From Brachycybe producta (taxonomy: Eukaryota; Arthropoda; Diplopoda; Playtdesmida; Andrognathidae), in contig JAUPFP010000016.1 in the NCBI GenBank assembly GCA_036925085.1, forward strand, positions 4,654,903-4,718,902: a DNA stretch of 64,000 bases, written 5' to 3'. Each line of letters starts with the position of its first letter. Position 1 is the first letter of the stretch. This document shows positions 62,077 through 64,000 of this stretch, piece after piece. The notes under the pieces are model-generated. The model made no database searches. It saw only the letters and a list, made by a program, of their open reading frames with translations, and was not told the DNA's origin. A program made the position numbers and the translations under genes.

Positions 62077-62491
62077 TAGAGGTGGGACGAATCCTAAATG
62101 TTCTCGAATTCGAATCCTAAAAGGTTCTCGAATCTCCCAAATCTCGAATTCTTCATATAGGAATCCTATATTATTGATTAATCAAATACAAACAAATAAA
62201 AATATATTTATTAAATCATTAATAATAAAAAACAGTGTGGCATTCAAGGGTCGCCTCAAGGTGATATTGGTGTTTCAAGTACCACCCGAAATTGCAACAA
62301 TAGCCGTTTTTTTTTGTTAGTGAACGCTTCTATTGGGCATCAATGGAGTTAAAACTATTCTTTCCAAAGTTTTTAGCAGTTTTTTTAAGGTTAGGATTCG
62401 AAAGACGAGAAACGCGCAAAGATTCGCGTTTTCGAATCTCGAATATTTTTCAAGATTTGCGGGATTCGAGGATTCTTATGTCCCATCCCTA
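62077..62491. mobile_element. hAT-type MITE with perfect 8-bp target-site duplication
   Basis: A 415-bp element with ends TAGAGGTGGGACGAATCC and GGATTCTTATGTCCCATCCCTA, flanked on both sides by GTTTTATT (62069-62076 and 62492-62499). The interior carries repeated TCTCGAAT and CGAATCCTAAA boxes near both ends. There is no transposase. The exact duplication indicates a recent insertion. Confidence 0.92.
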
Positions 62492-62667
62492 GTTTTATTA
62501 TTTAATATATATTTCTTTTAGTGTCTTCAGTTACTTATTTTATTTTTCAATTATTCAATTAAAAGTAGGACTTGTTTACTTGAGTTTTCAAAAAGAACTC
62601 ATTGGCTTCATCATTTAATTAAGAGCCTGGATATACCTCCATCTTGTTGTTTTGAGCAGACAACAAT

Positions 62668-62895
62668 GAGACATATGAGACAAGCAATTAGAAAACGGGA
62701 TGAACAGATGTTGGCTCCGCCCTTTTTATGACGAACGGAAGCTTGTAACTGGTTTGTTGTGTCGTTCGACGTTGAAAAGGGCGGAGCACGTGGCGTCAGA
62801 CTACATAACCAACCAATTAGAAGTTGCGTTCGTCATAAAAAGGGGCGGAGCCAACTTCTGTTCATCCTGTTTTCTAATTACCTGTCTTGAAGAGG
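62668..62895. mobile_element. MITE, GCTCCGCCC family, copy 2
   Basis: About 70-bp inverted ends. The left end is AAGCAATTAGAAAACGGGAT, GAACAGATGTTGGCTCCGCC; the right end is its complement, GGCGGAGCCAACTTCTGTTC, ATCCTGTTTTCTAATTAC. The interior (AAAGGGCGGAGCACGTG, CCAACCAATTAGAAG) matches the reverse of copy 1 at 415-641. Confidence 0.85.
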
Positions 62896-63837
62896 TTCGG
62901 GAGCGCCGTTGTTTGCTGAACATATCAGCTGTATGTTTTGTCTCTAGCTGGATTCACACTGAATATATTTAGTTTGAAGAAATTATGAATTATTTTCTGA
63001 TAGTTTCATAACGATAAAGAAAAAATCACCAAGTTGAAACTATTGCAACAAAAAGAATTTTAAGAAGGTGATCCATAACCTTCTTCCTATGGTAAATTAG
63101 TCTATAGGTGGCTATGCGGTTATTAAAGGTAGAGCAACTCCATGTTAGACACAAACGACAAAAGTGAGTGAAGAATCGTCTGCTTTTTGAAGCTATAAGG
63201 AGTCTATCTTGCCAAGGAGGACGGCACAGGGGTTAATCTCGTACGGTATGTCAATATACAGTATTTTAAAGGGGGACGACATTAATGGTGAATCTCGTAC
63301 GCCTTGTACACGTATTTTAAGTACAGTTTGCGCCCTCTATTGGCCACTCAGTTTTGGCCCGAAATGTTCCATACGAAAAGATGTTAGTTGAGTTACCTCT
63401 CTATATCTTGATCAGTGGGAATCGTTTGTCTGCCCATATGACCTTGTACTAGATCAATTGTATCCTTCCGCATTATTATGATTTAATGTTATTGTTAATT
63501 TTCCACACGATGAGAGTTAACAACAATAACAAAATTTTCTTTATACTATTTAGTACAAGAAATATGTATTTTAACACATAAATATAAATGTTTTTATATA
63601 ATTATAAGAAAATTTAATAAAAATGAATAGAACTATGTTTCTTGGTGTTCTCGTTGCTGAACGTATTCACTCATAGCGACGATGAATCCCATCATGAGGA
63701 GCGTAATTATTATATCAATCCGCTGTTATGTTTGTTGTTGTGTTTTTTAACTCTGTGAAGTTTGACTTGAAAAATCTCTTAATTTAATCTTATTGTCAAT
63801 TACTTGTCTTTTTTTTACGAATAATTACATTCAGAAA
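62896..63837. other. Intergenic DNA, possible promoter of the right-hand gene
   Basis: Contains a direct repeat of AATCTCGTACG (63235 and 63293), each copy followed about 20 bp on by TATTTTAA, and a GC-richer block to 63370. A plausible but unproven promoter region. Confidence 0.3.
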
Positions 63838-64000
63838 ATGAAGTTTTCAGCGTTGGATATTGAGAGTACTGATGTTACGGACGAATACAGTTCGATTTTG
63901 GGCATTTTAATCAATCATCGATCGAATGTTTATCGAGAACCCTATTACGTACCATTGCAACCAAAATGGCAACATTTTGTCGATTTCGTTCGTATATTTT
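63838..64000 (+). CDS. Start of an unrecognised gene, truncated by the window edge
   Basis: An acceptor-like TTACATTCAG is followed by AAAATG and 54 open codons to the window end (MKFSALDIESTDVTDEY, SSILGILINHRSNVYR, EPYYVPLQPKWQHFVDF). Composition and codon use look coding. ATG at 63838 is either the true start in a second exon or part of a longer frame. I do not recognise the family. Confidence 0.5.
   Translation, partial: MKFSALDIESTDVTDEYSSILGILINHRSNVYREPYYVPLQPKWQHFVDFVRIF

Overview
The window is eukaryotic and almost certainly from an invertebrate animal. It is strongly AT-rich, with GT-AG introns, AATAAA polyadenylation signals, long microsatellites and many small inverted-repeat transposons. 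I cannot name the species from sequence alone.

Layout. (1) 1-4018: AT-rich non-coding DNA with two MITE copies. (2) 4019-15803: one very young, 11.46-kb Ty3/gypsy-type LTR retrotransposon on the minus strand (4180-15642). Its two LTRs differ at a single base over 835 bp. It has intact gag and pol ORFs, a canonical -1 frameshift cassette between them, a primer-binding site matching a tRNA-Ala 3' end, and a very long in-frame C-terminal extension after integrase. A 161-bp direct duplication of host DNA flanks it, and its 5' LTR lacks the outer 13 bp. Between the pol stop and the 3' LTR lies a chain of at least 14 distinct small stem-loops, the strongest candidate here for something undescribed. 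(3) 15804-57419: about 42 kb of repeat-rich DNA with at least six MITE/foldback families, hAT-like elements, a 15-bp satellite with 120-bp higher-order periodicity, a (TA)68 tract and a 43-bp-arm perfect palindrome. A few short exon-like blocks (18157, 21833, 26526, 29710) may belong to a gene I cannot reconstruct. (4) 57420-62021: the 3' part of a confident host gene on the plus strand, a BTB-BACK-TLDc protein. Nine exons join in frame to a stop and a polyadenylation signal; the first half of the BTB domain was not found. (5) 62045-64000: two more MITEs, one a hAT-type element with a perfect 8-bp target-site duplication just after the gene, and the first 54 codons of another possible plus-strand gene that runs off the window.

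How it works together: the retroelement is a self-contained copy machine (Gag capsid; protease, reverse transcriptase, RNase H and integrase by frameshift). The MITEs have no coding capacity and would depend on transposases elsewhere. The host gene's three large introns all contain MITE or foldback DNA, while its five small introns (71-127 bp) do not, so insertions appear to have shaped its structure. No rRNA, tRNA, CRISPR or prokaryotic operon structure was seen.
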